A stretch of DNA of 64,000 bases from Frigoribacterium sp. SL97. Its GTDB lineage: Bacteria; Actinomycetota; Actinomycetes; Actinomycetales; Microbacteriaceae. Location: the NCBI RefSeq assembly GCF_026625765.1, contig NZ_CP113062.1:806001-870000 (forward strand), written 5' to 3'. This document shows positions 49,303 through 58,900 of this stretch, piece by piece. Within the stretch, counting starts at the first letter, position 1, and each line of letters opens with the position of its first letter. Made by a program: the position numbers and the translations under genes. Under the pieces are notes generated by a model that was not told where the DNA came from, did not search any database, and worked only from the letters and a program-made list of their open reading frames with translations.

Positions 49303-50091
49303 ATGACCGACGCGACGAGCTACCTGCAGGCCTACGACGAGCAACTCCGCACCGACGCCGAGACGCCGAGCGCGATCGCGGTCACCCGCCACGGTCCGTT
49401 GCGGCTCGTCACCTTCGCCGGTGGTCGCGGGTTCGTCACCTACCGCGACCTCGGCGACGCGGACGCCGACGCGGTCCGCGCGCTGGTGGCGGCCGCCGTC
49501 GAGCACTTCGACGCCGACGACGAGATCACCCGGGTCGAGTGGAAGACCCGCGGGCACGACCGTGCCCCCGGGCTCCACGACGCGCTCGTGGCCTCGGGCT
49601 TCGAAGCCGGCGAGCCCGAGTCGATCATGATCGGGCCGCTCGCCGCGCTCGCGGACCTCGGCGAGGTGCCCGAGGGCGTGACGGTGCGTCGGGTCACCAC
49701 CGAGGCGGACGTGCGGGCGATGAGTGCGATGGTCGACGAGGCGTTCGGCGAGGCGGTCGACGCGCGGATGGCCGACGCGCTGCTGTCCCGGTTGGGCCGT
49801 GGCGACGGCATGGAGCTCTGGGTCGCCGAGGTCGACGGCCGGATGGTCAGCGGAGGCCGGCTCGAACCCGTCCCCGGCACGGACTTCGTCGGCATCTGGG
49901 GCGGCGCCACGCTCGAGGCGTACCGCCACCGGGGCATCTACCGGGCGTTGACCGCGGCGCGCGCGCGTTCCGCCCTCGCGCAGGGCAAGACCCTCGTGCA
50001 CAGCGACTCGACCGACGACTCGCGTCCGATCCTCGAGCGGTCGGGTCTGGTCGCCGTGTCGACGACGACCCCCTACGACCGGACGCGCTGA
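49303..50091 (+). CDS. GNAT-family N-acetyltransferase
   Basis: The 262-aa protein has a less conserved N-terminal half and a GNAT domain in residues 125-255: VTVRRVTTEADVRAMSAMVDEAFG, MELWVAEVDGRMVSGGRLE, WGGATLEAYRHRGIYRALTAARARSA, which carries the acetyl-CoA pyrophosphate loop (RHRGIY), and LVHSDSTDDSRPILERSG. The acceptor is unknown. TAGCGT (49290-49295) lies seven bases before ATG 49303 with no Shine-Dalgarno. A GTG at 49294 is in frame but would overlap the -10, so I use 49303. Confidence 0.85.
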   Translation: MTDATSYLQAYDEQLRTDAETPSAIAVTRHGPLRLVTFAGGRGFVTYRDLGDADADAVRALVAAAVEHFDADDEITRVEWKTRGHDRAPGLHDALVASGFEAGEPESIMIGPLAALADLGEVPEGVTVRRVTTEADVRAMSAMVDEAFGEAVDARMADALLSRLGRGDGMELWVAEVDGRMVSGGRLEPVPGTDFVGIWGGATLEAYRHRGIYRALTAARARSALAQGKTLVHSDSTDDSRPILERSGLVAVSTTTPYDRTR

Positions 50092-50128
50092 GGCGACCCG
50101 GGCGACGGCGGGCGGCGCCGGGGAGGCG

Positions 50129-50148
50129 GGCGGTCGTGGACGACCGCC
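50129..50148. terminator. possible terminator between convergent genes
   Basis: GGCGGTCG and CGACCGCC flank a TGGA loop in the 108-bp gap between the GNAT gene (+) and the alkyltransferase-like gene (-). The stem is only 8 bp, and TCC/GGA at its ends may extend it. Confidence 0.45.
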
Positions 50149-50199
50149 TCCGACGAACATGCCCGTCCCGGTGATGCCGGTGGTCCGTGGTGCAGTCGC

Positions 50200-50580
50200 T
50201 CAGGGACGGTGGGAGGCGCGCTCCAGATCGACGCGGAAGGTGCCCGACCGGCTCCACAGCAGAGGCGTGCCCTCGACCCGGTACTGCTCGAGGGCGCGCT
50301 GCTCGTGGTCGCGCGGGGCATGGCCCGAGGCGCGGATCACCCGCCACCAGGGCAGGTCGGCCCCGGCGTAGGCCATCACCTGGCCGACGGCACGGGAGGC
50401 CCGCGACCCGAGGGCGGCGGCGACCGACCCGTAGGTCATCACGTGGCCCGGCGGGATCGACTCGACGACGGCGACGACCTGCGAGACGAAGTCGTCGGGG
50501 TCGGGGTCGGGGGCGGGCCCGGGGTCGGGGCCGGGGTGCGGCGCGGGCTCGCCGCCGTGGGGCGAGGCGCCCGGGGTCAC
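50200..50580 (-). CDS. alkyltransferase-like (ATL) DNA repair protein, MGMT family without the active cysteine
   Basis: The 126-aa protein has a Pro/Asp-rich tail of 30 residues and then a compact MGMT DNA-binding domain: FVSQVVAVVESIPPGHVMTYGSVAAALG, then RAVGQVMAYAG and PWWRVIRASG. In MGMT the active site reads PCHR; here Trp78 replaces the Cys, the mark of ATL proteins. ATLs bind O6-alkylguanine and hand lesions to nucleotide-excision repair instead of repairing them directly. The start is GTG. A GNAT gene lies 25 bp upstream on the same strand. Confidence 0.88.
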   Translation of the reverse strand: MTPGASPHGGEPAPHPGPDPGPAPDPDPDDFVSQVVAVVESIPPGHVMTYGSVAAALGSRASRAVGQVMAYAGADLPWWRVIRASGHAPRDHEQRALEQYRVEGTPLLWSRSGTFRVDLERASHRP

Positions 50581-50605
50581 GTCGTCGGCCTCGCGCGGTG
50601 CCGGC

Positions 50606-51079
50606 TCAGACCTGCGACGACGCCAGGGTCAGCCCCGCGACGTGCTCGCCGTAGGGCGTCTCGCCGATGACCTCGAAGCCGATGTGGTGGAAGAAGTCCT
50701 CGGGCCCGTCGTCACCCGGCTCATAGATGACGGTGACCCGGTCGAAGCCGCGGCTGCGGGCCTCGTCGGCGAGGGCGTGCACGGCGAACCGGCCGATGCC
50801 CCGGCCCTGGGCGTCGGCCTCGACGTTGATGCGCCAGATGCAGCTGCGCAGCGCCTCGTCGTCGGCCTCGGCGTCGAAGTTGCCCATGATGAAGCCGACC
50901 ACCGTGTCGTCGTCGTCGTCGACCACGACGCGGGGCCAGGCGGTGGTCGGGTTGACGTACGCCTCGGCGATCGAGTGCGAGACGGGGGCGACGAACTGCT
51001 CTTGCCCCGGCTTGAGGGTGAGGTTGTTGGCCGCGACGACGGTGGCGGCGGACAGTTCTTCGAGGCGCAGTCCAGACAT
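50606..51079 (-). CDS. GNAT-family N-acetyltransferase
   Basis: The 157-aa single GNAT domain begins MSGLRLEELSAATVVAANNL. It has VVGFIMGNFD, WRINVEADAQGRGIGRFAVHALADEARSRG with the acetyl-CoA loop QGRGIG, and VTVIYEPGDDGPEDFFHHIGFEVIG. The pattern AAN-LTLKPGQEQFVAPV is shared with spermidine/diamine-type acetyltransferases, so a polyamine acceptor is possible. It is divergent from the ROK repressor gene with 99 bp between the starts, and precedes the ATL gene. Confidence 0.85.
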   Translation of the reverse strand: MSGLRLEELSAATVVAANNLTLKPGQEQFVAPVSHSIAEAYVNPTTAWPRVVVDDDDDTVVGFIMGNFDAEADDEALRSCIWRINVEADAQGRGIGRFAVHALADEARSRGFDRVTVIYEPGDDGPEDFFHHIGFEVIGETPYGEHVAGLTLASSQV

Positions 51080-51178
51080 GCGTTCAGGGTAACGGGGCGT
51101 CCCGACGGGCACCACCGTCGGGCGGATGACCGGCGGTGGTGCGCGCGCGACCCCCCGACGTCGTGGATGATGACGAGA

Positions 51179-52453
51179 ATGAACCGCGGGACGAACCTGC
51201 CGGCGATCGGCGGCTACAACCGGTCGGTCGTGCTCGACGCCATCCGGCGGGAGAGTGCGGGCCTCAGCCGGACCGAGATCGCCGGGCGCACCGGACTCAG
51301 CCCCCAGGCCGTGACGAACGTCTCGCGCCGACTGATCGAGGCGGGGCTCATCCGCGAGAGCGGCACCGTCATCAGCGGTCCCGGCAAGCCCCGCACCATG
51401 CTGCAGCTCGAGTCCCGCGGACGCTTCGCGGTGGGCGTGCACATCGACCCCGCGGTGCTGACGTTCGTCCTGCTCGACCTCGTCGGCACGGTCGTCGCCC
51501 ACGCCCGAGAGTTGACGCCCTCGGCCAGCGAACCCGACGAGGTGGTGGCCCTGATGGCACGGGCCATCGACGGACTCGTCGTCACGAGCGGCGTCGACCG
51601 CGACCTGCTGCTGGGGGTCGGCATCGCCTCGCCCGGCCCGGTCGACATCGGGCCCGGCCTCGTGCTCGACCCCCCGATGATGCCCCTCTGGCGGCACGTG
51701 CCGTTGCGTCGGGCGCTCAGCGAGGCGACCGGTCTGCCGGTGCTGCTCGAGAAGGACGTCACGGCCTGCGCGGTCGCCGAGCTGTGGCTCAGCGACGGAG
51801 GCGCGGGTGAGCGCAGCGACTTCGCCTTCGTCTACTACGGCACCGGTTACGGCACCGGGCTCGTGCTGGGCGGCGACGTGCTGCGCGGGGCCAGCGCGAA
51901 CGCGGGGGACTCGGGGCACGTGATGGTCGACGACCACGGCCACCGCTGCACCTGCGGGCGCATCGGCTGCGTCGGGGAGCTCATCACGCCGCACGCCCTC
52001 GTGCGGGAGGCCGCGGCCACGGGAGTGCTGCTCGAGGGGGACGTCTCGGACGAGGCGCTCGCCGAGGCGGCTCGCAGCGGGGACGACGTCGACATGCGCC
52101 GCATCGACGAGGCGTTCGGCGCCCTGGTCGGCAAGGCCGACCTGGGAGACGCCGGCGCCCTCGGGGTGCTGCACGGCGCAGGCCGACACCTCGCGCGTGC
52201 CCTCGTGACCATCGTCAACCTGCTCGACCTCGACGAGGTCGTCTTCGGCGGCCCGTTCTGGGCGCCGCTGTCGCGGCACGTCCTCGCGGTGCTGCCGGCC
52301 GCGCTCCGCGACGACCCGGCGCTGATCCCGAAGCACCCGATCCGGCTCGTCGAGTCGTCGATCGGCATCGACGTCGCGGCCGTCGGAGCCGCCTGCCTCG
52401 TGCTCGACCAGACGTTCTCGCCGCGACCCTCCGCCCTGCTGATCCGCGCCTGA
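51179..52453 (+). CDS. ROK-family transcriptional repressor
   Basis: The 424-aa protein has an N-terminal MarR-like winged helix (LSRTEIAGRTGLSPQAVTNVSRRLIEAGLI, residues 28-57 in parts), then a ROK sugar-kinase-like fold: GVGIASPGPVDIGPG and the zinc-binding CTCGRIGCVGE. NagC/XylR-type ROK regulators release DNA on binding a sugar or sugar phosphate. It sits immediately before a sugar ABC importer whose promoter contains a palindrome (52569-52589), its probable operator. ATGs at 51167, 51170 and 51179 are all in frame. None has a clear Shine-Dalgarno, so the start is uncertain by a few codons. Confidence 0.9.
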   Translation: MNRGTNLPAIGGYNRSVVLDAIRRESAGLSRTEIAGRTGLSPQAVTNVSRRLIEAGLIRESGTVISGPGKPRTMLQLESRGRFAVGVHIDPAVLTFVLLDLVGTVVAHARELTPSASEPDEVVALMARAIDGLVVTSGVDRDLLLGVGIASPGPVDIGPGLVLDPPMMPLWRHVPLRRALSEATGLPVLLEKDVTACAVAELWLSDGGAGERSDFAFVYYGTGYGTGLVLGGDVLRGASANAGDSGHVMVDDHGHRCTCGRIGCVGELITPHALVREAAATGVLLEGDVSDEALAEAARSGDDVDMRRIDEAFGALVGKADLGDAGALGVLHGAGRHLARALVTIVNLLDLDEVVFGGPFWAPLSRHVLAVLPAALRDDPALIPKHPIRLVESSIGIDVAAVGAACLVLDQTFSPRPSALLIRA

Positions 52454-52460
52454 CGGGGCA

Positions 52461-52526
52461 GACCCGCGCCTCCTCGGGTCCCGACCTGCGCCTCCTGCGG
52501 TCGCGACCCGCGCCTCCTCGGCTCGG
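52461..52526. repeat. three 22-bp tandem repeats containing the dispersed motif
   Basis: Three direct copies of a 22-bp unit start at 52461, 52483 and 52505. Each begins GACC and has GCGCCTCCT at the same offset; copies 1 and 3 differ only near the 3' end, and copy 2 has several changes. It is noncoding, between the ROK gene stop and the importer promoter. The ROK stop itself is preceded by a partial match (CCGCGCCTGA). Confidence 0.9.
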
Positions 52527-52558
52527 GCGCCGTTACCGGACCGATGCGGTCCGGCGTC

Positions 52559-52589
52559 TTGACACGAGTTACTCCATACGATGTAGTAA
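52559..52589 (+). promoter_or_regulatory. promoter and palindromic operator of the sugar importer operon
   Basis: A consensus -35 TTGACA (52559-52564) is followed after 17 bp by TGTAGT (52582-52587). A near-perfect palindrome occupies 52569-52589: left arm TTACTCCAT, centre ACG, right arm ATGTAGTAA, with one mismatch in nine pairs. It covers the spacer and the -10, the right place for a ROK or LacI repressor. Confidence 0.8.
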
Positions 52590-52647
52590 TCGCATCGCGG
52601 TCGGGCAGAGCAGCCCGGCGCCGACGCGACTGGAGCAAAGGAGCACC

Positions 52648-54036
52648 ATGTCACGCACGTTCACCTCGGTCCGGGGGCGCAAGCGCGCACTGGCCGTCGC
52701 CGCCGCAGCGGTCGCCACGGCCCTGCTGGCCTCGGGTTGCTCGGGGGGCGCCGGCAGCGGCGACTCCGACACCATCAAGGTCGCGTACCAGAAGTTCGGG
52801 ACGTTCACGCAGATGGACGCCCACATGAAGGAGACCGCGAAGACCTTCGAGGCGGCCAACCCCGGCATGAAGGTCGAGTTCGTGCCCATCGCGGCGCAGA
52901 ACGACGACTACTTCACCAAGCTCGCGCTGATGAACCGGTCGGCGGCCACCGCGCCCGACGTCATGTACGAGGACACCTTCAAGGTCAAGAGCGACGCAGC
53001 CGCCGGCTACCTGCTGCCGCTCGACGAGTACACCGACGCGTGGGAGGACTGGGACGCGTTCTACGACAACGCCAAGGAGGCCGGCGTCGGCGAGGACGGC
53101 AAGACCTACGGCATCCCGATGGGCACCGACACCCGGGCGCTCTGGTACAACAAGGACCTCTTCGCGCAGGCCGGCCTGCCCGTGCCGTGGGAGCCGAAGA
53201 CCTGGCAGGACGTGCTCGACGCGGCCGAGACGGTCAAGGCGAAGGTGCCCGACGTGGTCCCGCTCAACGTGTACTCGGGCAAGCCGCAGGGCGAGGGCGC
53301 GACCATGCAGGGCTTCGAGATGCTGCTGTACGGCACGCCGACCGGCACCCTGTACGACGACGAGACCGGCAAGTGGCTCACCGACTCGCAGGGCTTCGTC
53401 GATTCGCTCGGCTTCATCGAGGACGTCTACCAGGGTGGCATCGGACCGAAACCCGAGGAGGCGCTGGACACCAACATCGCCACCATCGTCGGTGGGGAAT
53501 GGCTCCCGCAGGGCAAGCTCGCGATCGCCCTCGACGGCTCGTGGATGAGCGGCACCTGGCTGGAGACCGGCACCAACCCGTGGCCCGAGTGGAACGACGT
53601 GATGGGCCAAGCGCCCATGCCCACCCAGGACGGCGCGAAGCCGGGTGCGACGAGCATGTCGGGCGGCTGGACGCTGGCCGTCGGCTCGAAGACCAAGAAC
53701 CCCGACAAGGCGTTCGAGTTCATCGCCGACGCCCTCGACAAGGACGGTTCGCAGAGCTACGACATCGCCGCCAGCCAGATCGCGGTGCGCAGCGACGTCG
53801 CCGAGGACCCCGAGTACGTCGGCAGCAACCCGACCTTCGAGTTCTTCTCGTCGATCGTGCCGGTGACGCACTTCCGTCCGGCGACCACCGACTACAGCCG
53901 CATCTCGAACGAGATCACCGTCGCGATGGAGGCCGTCATGACGGGCCAGCAGAGCCCCGAGGAGGCGGCCGCCGCCTTCGACGACCAGCTGGTCGGCATC
54001 GTCGGTGAGGACCAGACGCAGAAGGCGGGGGACTAG
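52648..54036 (+). CDS. sugar ABC transporter substrate-binding lipoprotein
   Basis: The 462-aa family-1 extracellular binding protein has a signal peptide ending LLASGCSGG (lipid-modified Cys near residue 31), then DTIKVAYQKFGTFTQMDAHMKETAKTFE in parts and the MalE-like fold with YNKDLFAQAGL and GGWTLAVGSKTKNPDKAFEF. AAAGGAG precedes the ATG. It probably binds an oligosaccharide. The operon continues with two permeases and a GH38 mannosidase, so mannosides or mannan fragments are the likely ligand. No ATPase gene is included, so a shared MsmK/MsiK-type ATPase is expected elsewhere. Confidence 0.92.
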   Translation: MSRTFTSVRGRKRALAVAAAAVATALLASGCSGGAGSGDSDTIKVAYQKFGTFTQMDAHMKETAKTFEAANPGMKVEFVPIAAQNDDYFTKLALMNRSAATAPDVMYEDTFKVKSDAAAGYLLPLDEYTDAWEDWDAFYDNAKEAGVGEDGKTYGIPMGTDTRALWYNKDLFAQAGLPVPWEPKTWQDVLDAAETVKAKVPDVVPLNVYSGKPQGEGATMQGFEMLLYGTPTGTLYDDETGKWLTDSQGFVDSLGFIEDVYQGGIGPKPEEALDTNIATIVGGEWLPQGKLAIALDGSWMSGTWLETGTNPWPEWNDVMGQAPMPTQDGAKPGATSMSGGWTLAVGSKTKNPDKAFEFIADALDKDGSQSYDIAASQIAVRSDVAEDPEYVGSNPTFEFFSSIVPVTHFRPATTDYSRISNEITVAMEAVMTGQQSPEEAAAAFDDQLVGIVGEDQTQKAGD

Positions 54037-54040
54037 CCAC

Positions 54041-55027
54041 ATGGCGACCATCGCCCCCACCCCGGTCGGCCGTGAGAGCGGCCGACCGGGGGCCTCCGGG
54101 CCCGGCCCCGGGCCCCACGGCGAGAAGCCGGGTCGCCGGGCGGGGGCGTCGAAGGCGCGCGCCCTGCGCACCGGCGCCCGCACCCTGCCGCTCGTCCCGG
54201 CCTTCGTCCTGCTGGCCCTGTTCCTGTTGGGGCCCGTCATCTCGAGCTTCTACGGCTCGTTCACCGACGCGTCGCTGACCGGCTACGCCGCCGGCGGCTC
54301 GGAGTTCATCGGCCTGCGCAACTACACCGAGCTGTTCGCCGACCCGGACTTCCCGAAGTCGGTGCTGCTGACTCTCGCCTTCGTCTTCTTCTCGGCGGTG
54401 GTCGGCCAGAACGTGGTCGGCCTGGGGCTCGCCCTGCTGATGCGGAACGGCCACAAGGTCGTGCGCTCGATCGTCGGCACGTTCGTCATCGCGGCGTGGG
54501 TGCTGCCCGAGATCGTCGCGGCCTTCGCGGCGTACGCGTTCTTCAACGACGCGGGCACCCTCAACACGGTCCTGTCGTGGTTCGGCATCACGGGCGCCAA
54601 CTGGCTCTACGCGATGCCGATGCTCTCGGTGATCCTCGCCAACATCTGGCGCGGGGCCGCCTTCTCGATGCTCGTCTACTCGGCGGCGGTGCAGGAGGTG
54701 CCCCCCGAGATCACCGAGTCGGCGGAGGTCGACGGCGCCACCGGCTGGCAACGCCTGGTCTTCATCACGCTGCCGGTCATCCGACGGAGCATCTCGACCA
54801 ACCTCATGCTGACCACGTTGCAGACGCTCTCGGTGTTCACCCTGATCTACGTGATGACCGGCGGCGGGCCCGGCGTCAACAGCACGACCCTGCCGATCCT
54901 GGCCTACCAGGAGGCGTTCCAGTTCTCGCAGCTCGGCTTCGGGACCGCCATCGCCACGATCATGCTGCTCGTCGGCGCGGTCTTCTCGATCATCTACATC
55001 AGAGCCCTCAAACCGGAGGTCGACTGA
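54041..55027 (+). CDS. sugar ABC transporter permease (MalF-type)
   Basis: The 328-aa permease has a 45-residue Gly/Pro/Arg-rich cytoplasmic N-terminus and six TM helices (LPLVPAFVLLALFLLGPVISSF first). The EAA loop reads ITESAEVDGATGWQRLVFITLPVI and docks with the ATPase. It starts four bases after the binding-protein stop. Paired with the next gene it forms the membrane channel of a carbohydrate uptake-1 family importer. Confidence 0.92.
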   Translation: MATIAPTPVGRESGRPGASGPGPGPHGEKPGRRAGASKARALRTGARTLPLVPAFVLLALFLLGPVISSFYGSFTDASLTGYAAGGSEFIGLRNYTELFADPDFPKSVLLTLAFVFFSAVVGQNVVGLGLALLMRNGHKVVRSIVGTFVIAAWVLPEIVAAFAAYAFFNDAGTLNTVLSWFGITGANWLYAMPMLSVILANIWRGAAFSMLVYSAAVQEVPPEITESAEVDGATGWQRLVFITLPVIRRSISTNLMLTTLQTLSVFTLIYVMTGGGPGVNSTTLPILAYQEAFQFSQLGFGTAIATIMLLVGAVFSIIYIRALKPEVD

Positions 55028-55029
55028 CC

Positions 55030-55866
55030 ATGGCCATGACCTCACCCAGCGGCCGCAGCATGAAGGCCGTCTCGAACGCCGTGCTGATCGTCATCGCGAT
55101 CTGCTTCGCCGTCCCGCTCGCCTGGCTGCTGCTGGCCTCGTTCGACCCGTCGGCCACGCTGTCGGCGAAGGTGCCGTCGCAGTTCACGCTCGACAACTTC
55201 ACCGCCGTGCTGACGCCCGAGATCTCGTTCGTCCCGCTCGCCAACAGCCTCATCGTGTCGGGCGGCTGCGCCCTGGTGACCGTCGTCGTGGCGATCCTCG
55301 CGGCGTACCCGCTCTCGCGGTACCGGATGCGCATCAACAAGCCGTTCCTCTACGGCATCCTCTTCGGCACCGGCCTGCCCATCACCGCGATGATGGTCCC
55401 CGTCTACAGCCTGTTCGTCTCGCTGAACCTGATCGACTCGATCGGCGGCACGGTGTTCTTCCTGGCCGCGACCAGCCTGCCGATGGCGATCTGGATGGCG
55501 AAGAACTTCATGGACTCGGTGCCGATCTCGCTCGAAGAGGCCGCGTGGACCGACGGGGCCTCGATGTTCTCGACCCTGACGCGCATCGTGGTGCCGCTCA
55601 TGCGGCCGGGCATCGCCGTGGTGTTCATCTTCGTGTTCATCCAGGCCTGGGGGAACTTCTTCGTGCCGTTCGTCCTGCTTCTCAGCCCCGACAAGCAGCC
55701 GGCGGCCGTGAGCATCTTCAACTTCTTCGGGCAGTACGGCTCGGTGGCGTACGGCCAGCTGGCGGCGTTCTCGATCGTCTACTCGGTGCCCGTCATCGCG
55801 TTGTACGTCCTCGTCTCGCGGACCCTCGGCGGCTCGAACGCGCTGGCCGGCGCCGTGAAGGGGTGA
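55030..55866 (+). CDS. sugar ABC transporter permease (MalG-type)
   Basis: The 278-aa permease has six TM helices and the EAA loop ISLEEAAWTDGASMFSTLTRIVVPLMRPG. AMAIWMAKNFMD-like residues before it (PMAIWMAKNFMDSVP) are typical of MalG-type subunits. It follows the first permease by two bases, indicating one polycistronic message. It lies 94 bp before the mannosidase gene. Confidence 0.92.
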   Translation: MAMTSPSGRSMKAVSNAVLIVIAICFAVPLAWLLLASFDPSATLSAKVPSQFTLDNFTAVLTPEISFVPLANSLIVSGGCALVTVVVAILAAYPLSRYRMRINKPFLYGILFGTGLPITAMMVPVYSLFVSLNLIDSIGGTVFFLAATSLPMAIWMAKNFMDSVPISLEEAAWTDGASMFSTLTRIVVPLMRPGIAVVFIFVFIQAWGNFFVPFVLLLSPDKQPAAVSIFNFFGQYGSVAYGQLAAFSIVYSVPVIALYVLVSRTLGGSNALAGAVKG

Positions 55867-55960
55867 GGCGCCTCCCCACCAGTGCCCCCGCCGCCCTCCC
55901 GATCCACAGAACGACCCGCCCCACCGTGCGCCCCGGCGCGCCCGTCAGGAGACTGATCCC

Positions 55961-58900
55961 ATGCACGACAACACCGTCCTCGTCGAGGCCCGCATCGACC
56001 GCTTCGTCCGCGACCGCATCACCCCGGCGGTCTACCGCCGGGCCGTCCCGCTGACGATCACGGCCTGGGAGGCGCCGGGTGAGCCGGTCCCCTTCGCCGA
56101 GGCCGTCTCGCAGACGTTCGAGCCGTTCGCCGTCGGCTCGCCGTGGAGCAAGCCGTGGGGCACCACGTGGTTCCACGTCACGGGGACGGTGCCCGACGAC
56201 CTCGGCACCGACCCGGCGACCGCCCTCGAACTCGTCGTCGACCTGGGCTTCAGCATCAGGCAGCCCGGGTTCCAGGCCGAGGGCCTCGTCTGGCGACCCG
56301 ACGGCACGATCGTCAAGGCCATCGAGCCGTACAACGGCTACGTGCCGCTGACGGCGATCGGCGCGGGCGTCACCCCGGGCAGCACGATCGACGTCTACGT
56401 CGAGGCCGCGTCGAACCCCGACATCGGTGGCGACGACTTCCACGGCGAGACACCGCTCGGCGACCCCGAGACCGCGGGCGACGCCCCGATCTACGCCCTG
56501 CGCAGCATCGTGCTCGCCGAACGCGACGAGGTGGTCGCCGAACTCGACCGCGACGTCTGGACCCTCGTCGGGCTGATGCGCACCCTCGCGCTCACGTCGC
56601 CGCGACGGCACGAGATCCTGCGGGCGCTCGACCGGATGTGCGACGTCGTCGACCACGCGGACGTCGCGGGGACCGCGGCAGCCGGGCGTGCCGCGCTCGC
56701 CGACGTGCTCGCGGCACCGGCGAACGCGAGCGCGCACCGGGTCGTCGCGACCGGCCACGCGCACATCGACTCGGCCTGGCTCTGGCCCGTCCGCGAGACC
56801 CAGCGCAAGGTCGCCCGCACCTTCTCGAACGTCGTCGCCCTGATGGACGACGACCCCGACTTCGTGTTCGCCGCCTCGAGCGCGCAGCAGTACGCCTGGT
56901 TGAAGGAGCGCTACCCGGAGCTGTTCGAACGGGTCGCGCAGAAGGTCGCCGAGGGCCGGTTCGTGCCGGTCGGCGGCATGTGGGTCGAGTCCGACACCAA
57001 CATGCCCGGCGGCGAGGCGCTGGCCCGTCAGTTCGTCGCGGGCAAGGGGTTCTTCCTGCGCGAGTTCGGCGTCGACGCCGACGAGGTCTGGCTGCCCGAC
57101 TCGTTCGGCTACACGGGCGCGATGCCCCAGATCGCCCGCGCGGCCGGCGCCAGCTCGTTCTTCACGCAGAAGGAGTCCTGGAACGAGACGAACCGCATGC
57201 CGCACCACACCTTCCTGTGGGAGGGCATCGACGGCAGTCGCGTGTTCACGCACTTCCCGCCCGTCGACACGTACAACTCCGACCTCTCGCCGGCCGAGCT
57301 CGCCCATGCCGAGAGCGGCTACGCCGAGAAGGGGTTCTCGAACGTCTCGATCGTCCCGTTCGGCTGGGGTGACGGCGGTGGCGGCCCGACCCGCGAGATG
57401 ATGGCGGCCGCGCGCCGGGCCGGCGACCTCGAGGGCTCGCCCCGCGTGACCGTCGGCACCCCCGCCTCCTTCTTCGCGCAGGCACGGGCCGAGCTGGCCG
57501 ACCCGGCCGTGTGGTCGGGCGAGATGTACCTCGAGTTCCACCGCGGCACGTACACGTCGCAGGCTCGCACCAAGCAGGGCAACCGTCGCAGCGAACACCT
57601 GCTGCGCGAGGCCGAGCTGTGGAGCGCCACGGCGACCGCCCGCGGCCTGCTCGACTACCCCTACGACGAGCTCGAAGAGATCTGGCACGTCGTGCTGCTC
57701 CAGCAGTTCCACGACATCCTGCCCGGGTCGTCGATCGCGTGGGTGCACCACGAGGCCGAGCGGCACTACGCGCGGGTCGCCGAGCAGCTCGAGGCGATCA
57801 TCGGCTCGGCCCAGCGGGCACTGGCGGGGACGGGGTCGGCGACGACCACGTTCAACGCCGGGCCGGTCCCGTCGGCCGGGGTCGACGCCGCGGCCGGGTC
57901 GGCCGCGGGACGGGCCCAGGAGGCGGGGGTCGGGTCGGTGGCACCGGTGGCCTCCGACGGCGGCTGGGTGCTCGACAACGGGTCCGTGCGTGCGGTGTTC
58001 GACGGTGACGGCCTGGTCGCCTCGCTCGTCGACGCCACGTCGGGACGCGACCTCGTCGCCCCGGGGGCCCGGCTCGGGCTGCTGCAGCTCTTCCGCGACA
58101 CCCCCAACCAGTGGGACGCCTGGGACGTCGACCAGGCCTACAAGAACGTCCGCACCGACCTGGTCGAGGCCGAGTCGGTCGTCGTCGACGGCGGCGCGCT
58201 CGTCGTCACCCGCCGCATCGGCGACTCGACCATCGTGCAGCGCTGGTGGCTCGACGACGGCGAGGGCGAACTGCACGTGCAGACCGAGGTCGACTGGCAC
58301 GAACGGCAGAAGCTGCTCAAGCTGGCGTTCCCGCTCGACGTGCACGCCGACCGGGCGGCCTCCGAGGTGCAGTTCGGTCACGTGCAGCGCCCGACCCACC
58401 AGAACACGTCGTGGGACTTCGCCCGGTTCGAGACGGTCGCACACCGCTGGGTGCACGTCGCCGAGCCCGGCTTCGGCGTGGCCGTGGCGAACGACGCCAC
58501 CTACGGCCACGACATCACGCGGAGCACCCGCGACACGGCCGAGGGCGGCGACGGCGGCACGACGACGCTCGTGCGCCAGTCGCTGCTGCGGGCACCGACG
58601 TTCCCCGACCCGCACGCCGACCAGGGGCGGCACGTGCTGCGCTCGTCCGTGCGGGTCGCGCCCGACGTGCTCGACGCCGCGACCGCGGGCTACCGCATGA
58701 ACCTGCCCGTCCGACGGGTCGAGGGGTCGTCGGGCGCCGGGGTCGCTCCGCTGGTGTCGTCGTCGTCGCCGGCCGTGCTGATCGAGGCGGTCAAGCTGGC
58801 CGAGGACCGGTCGGGCGACCTGATCGTGCGGCTCTACGAGGCTCGCGGTGCTCGGGCGGCCACCACCGTCACGGTCGACGCCGACAGCGGGTTCGGCGAG

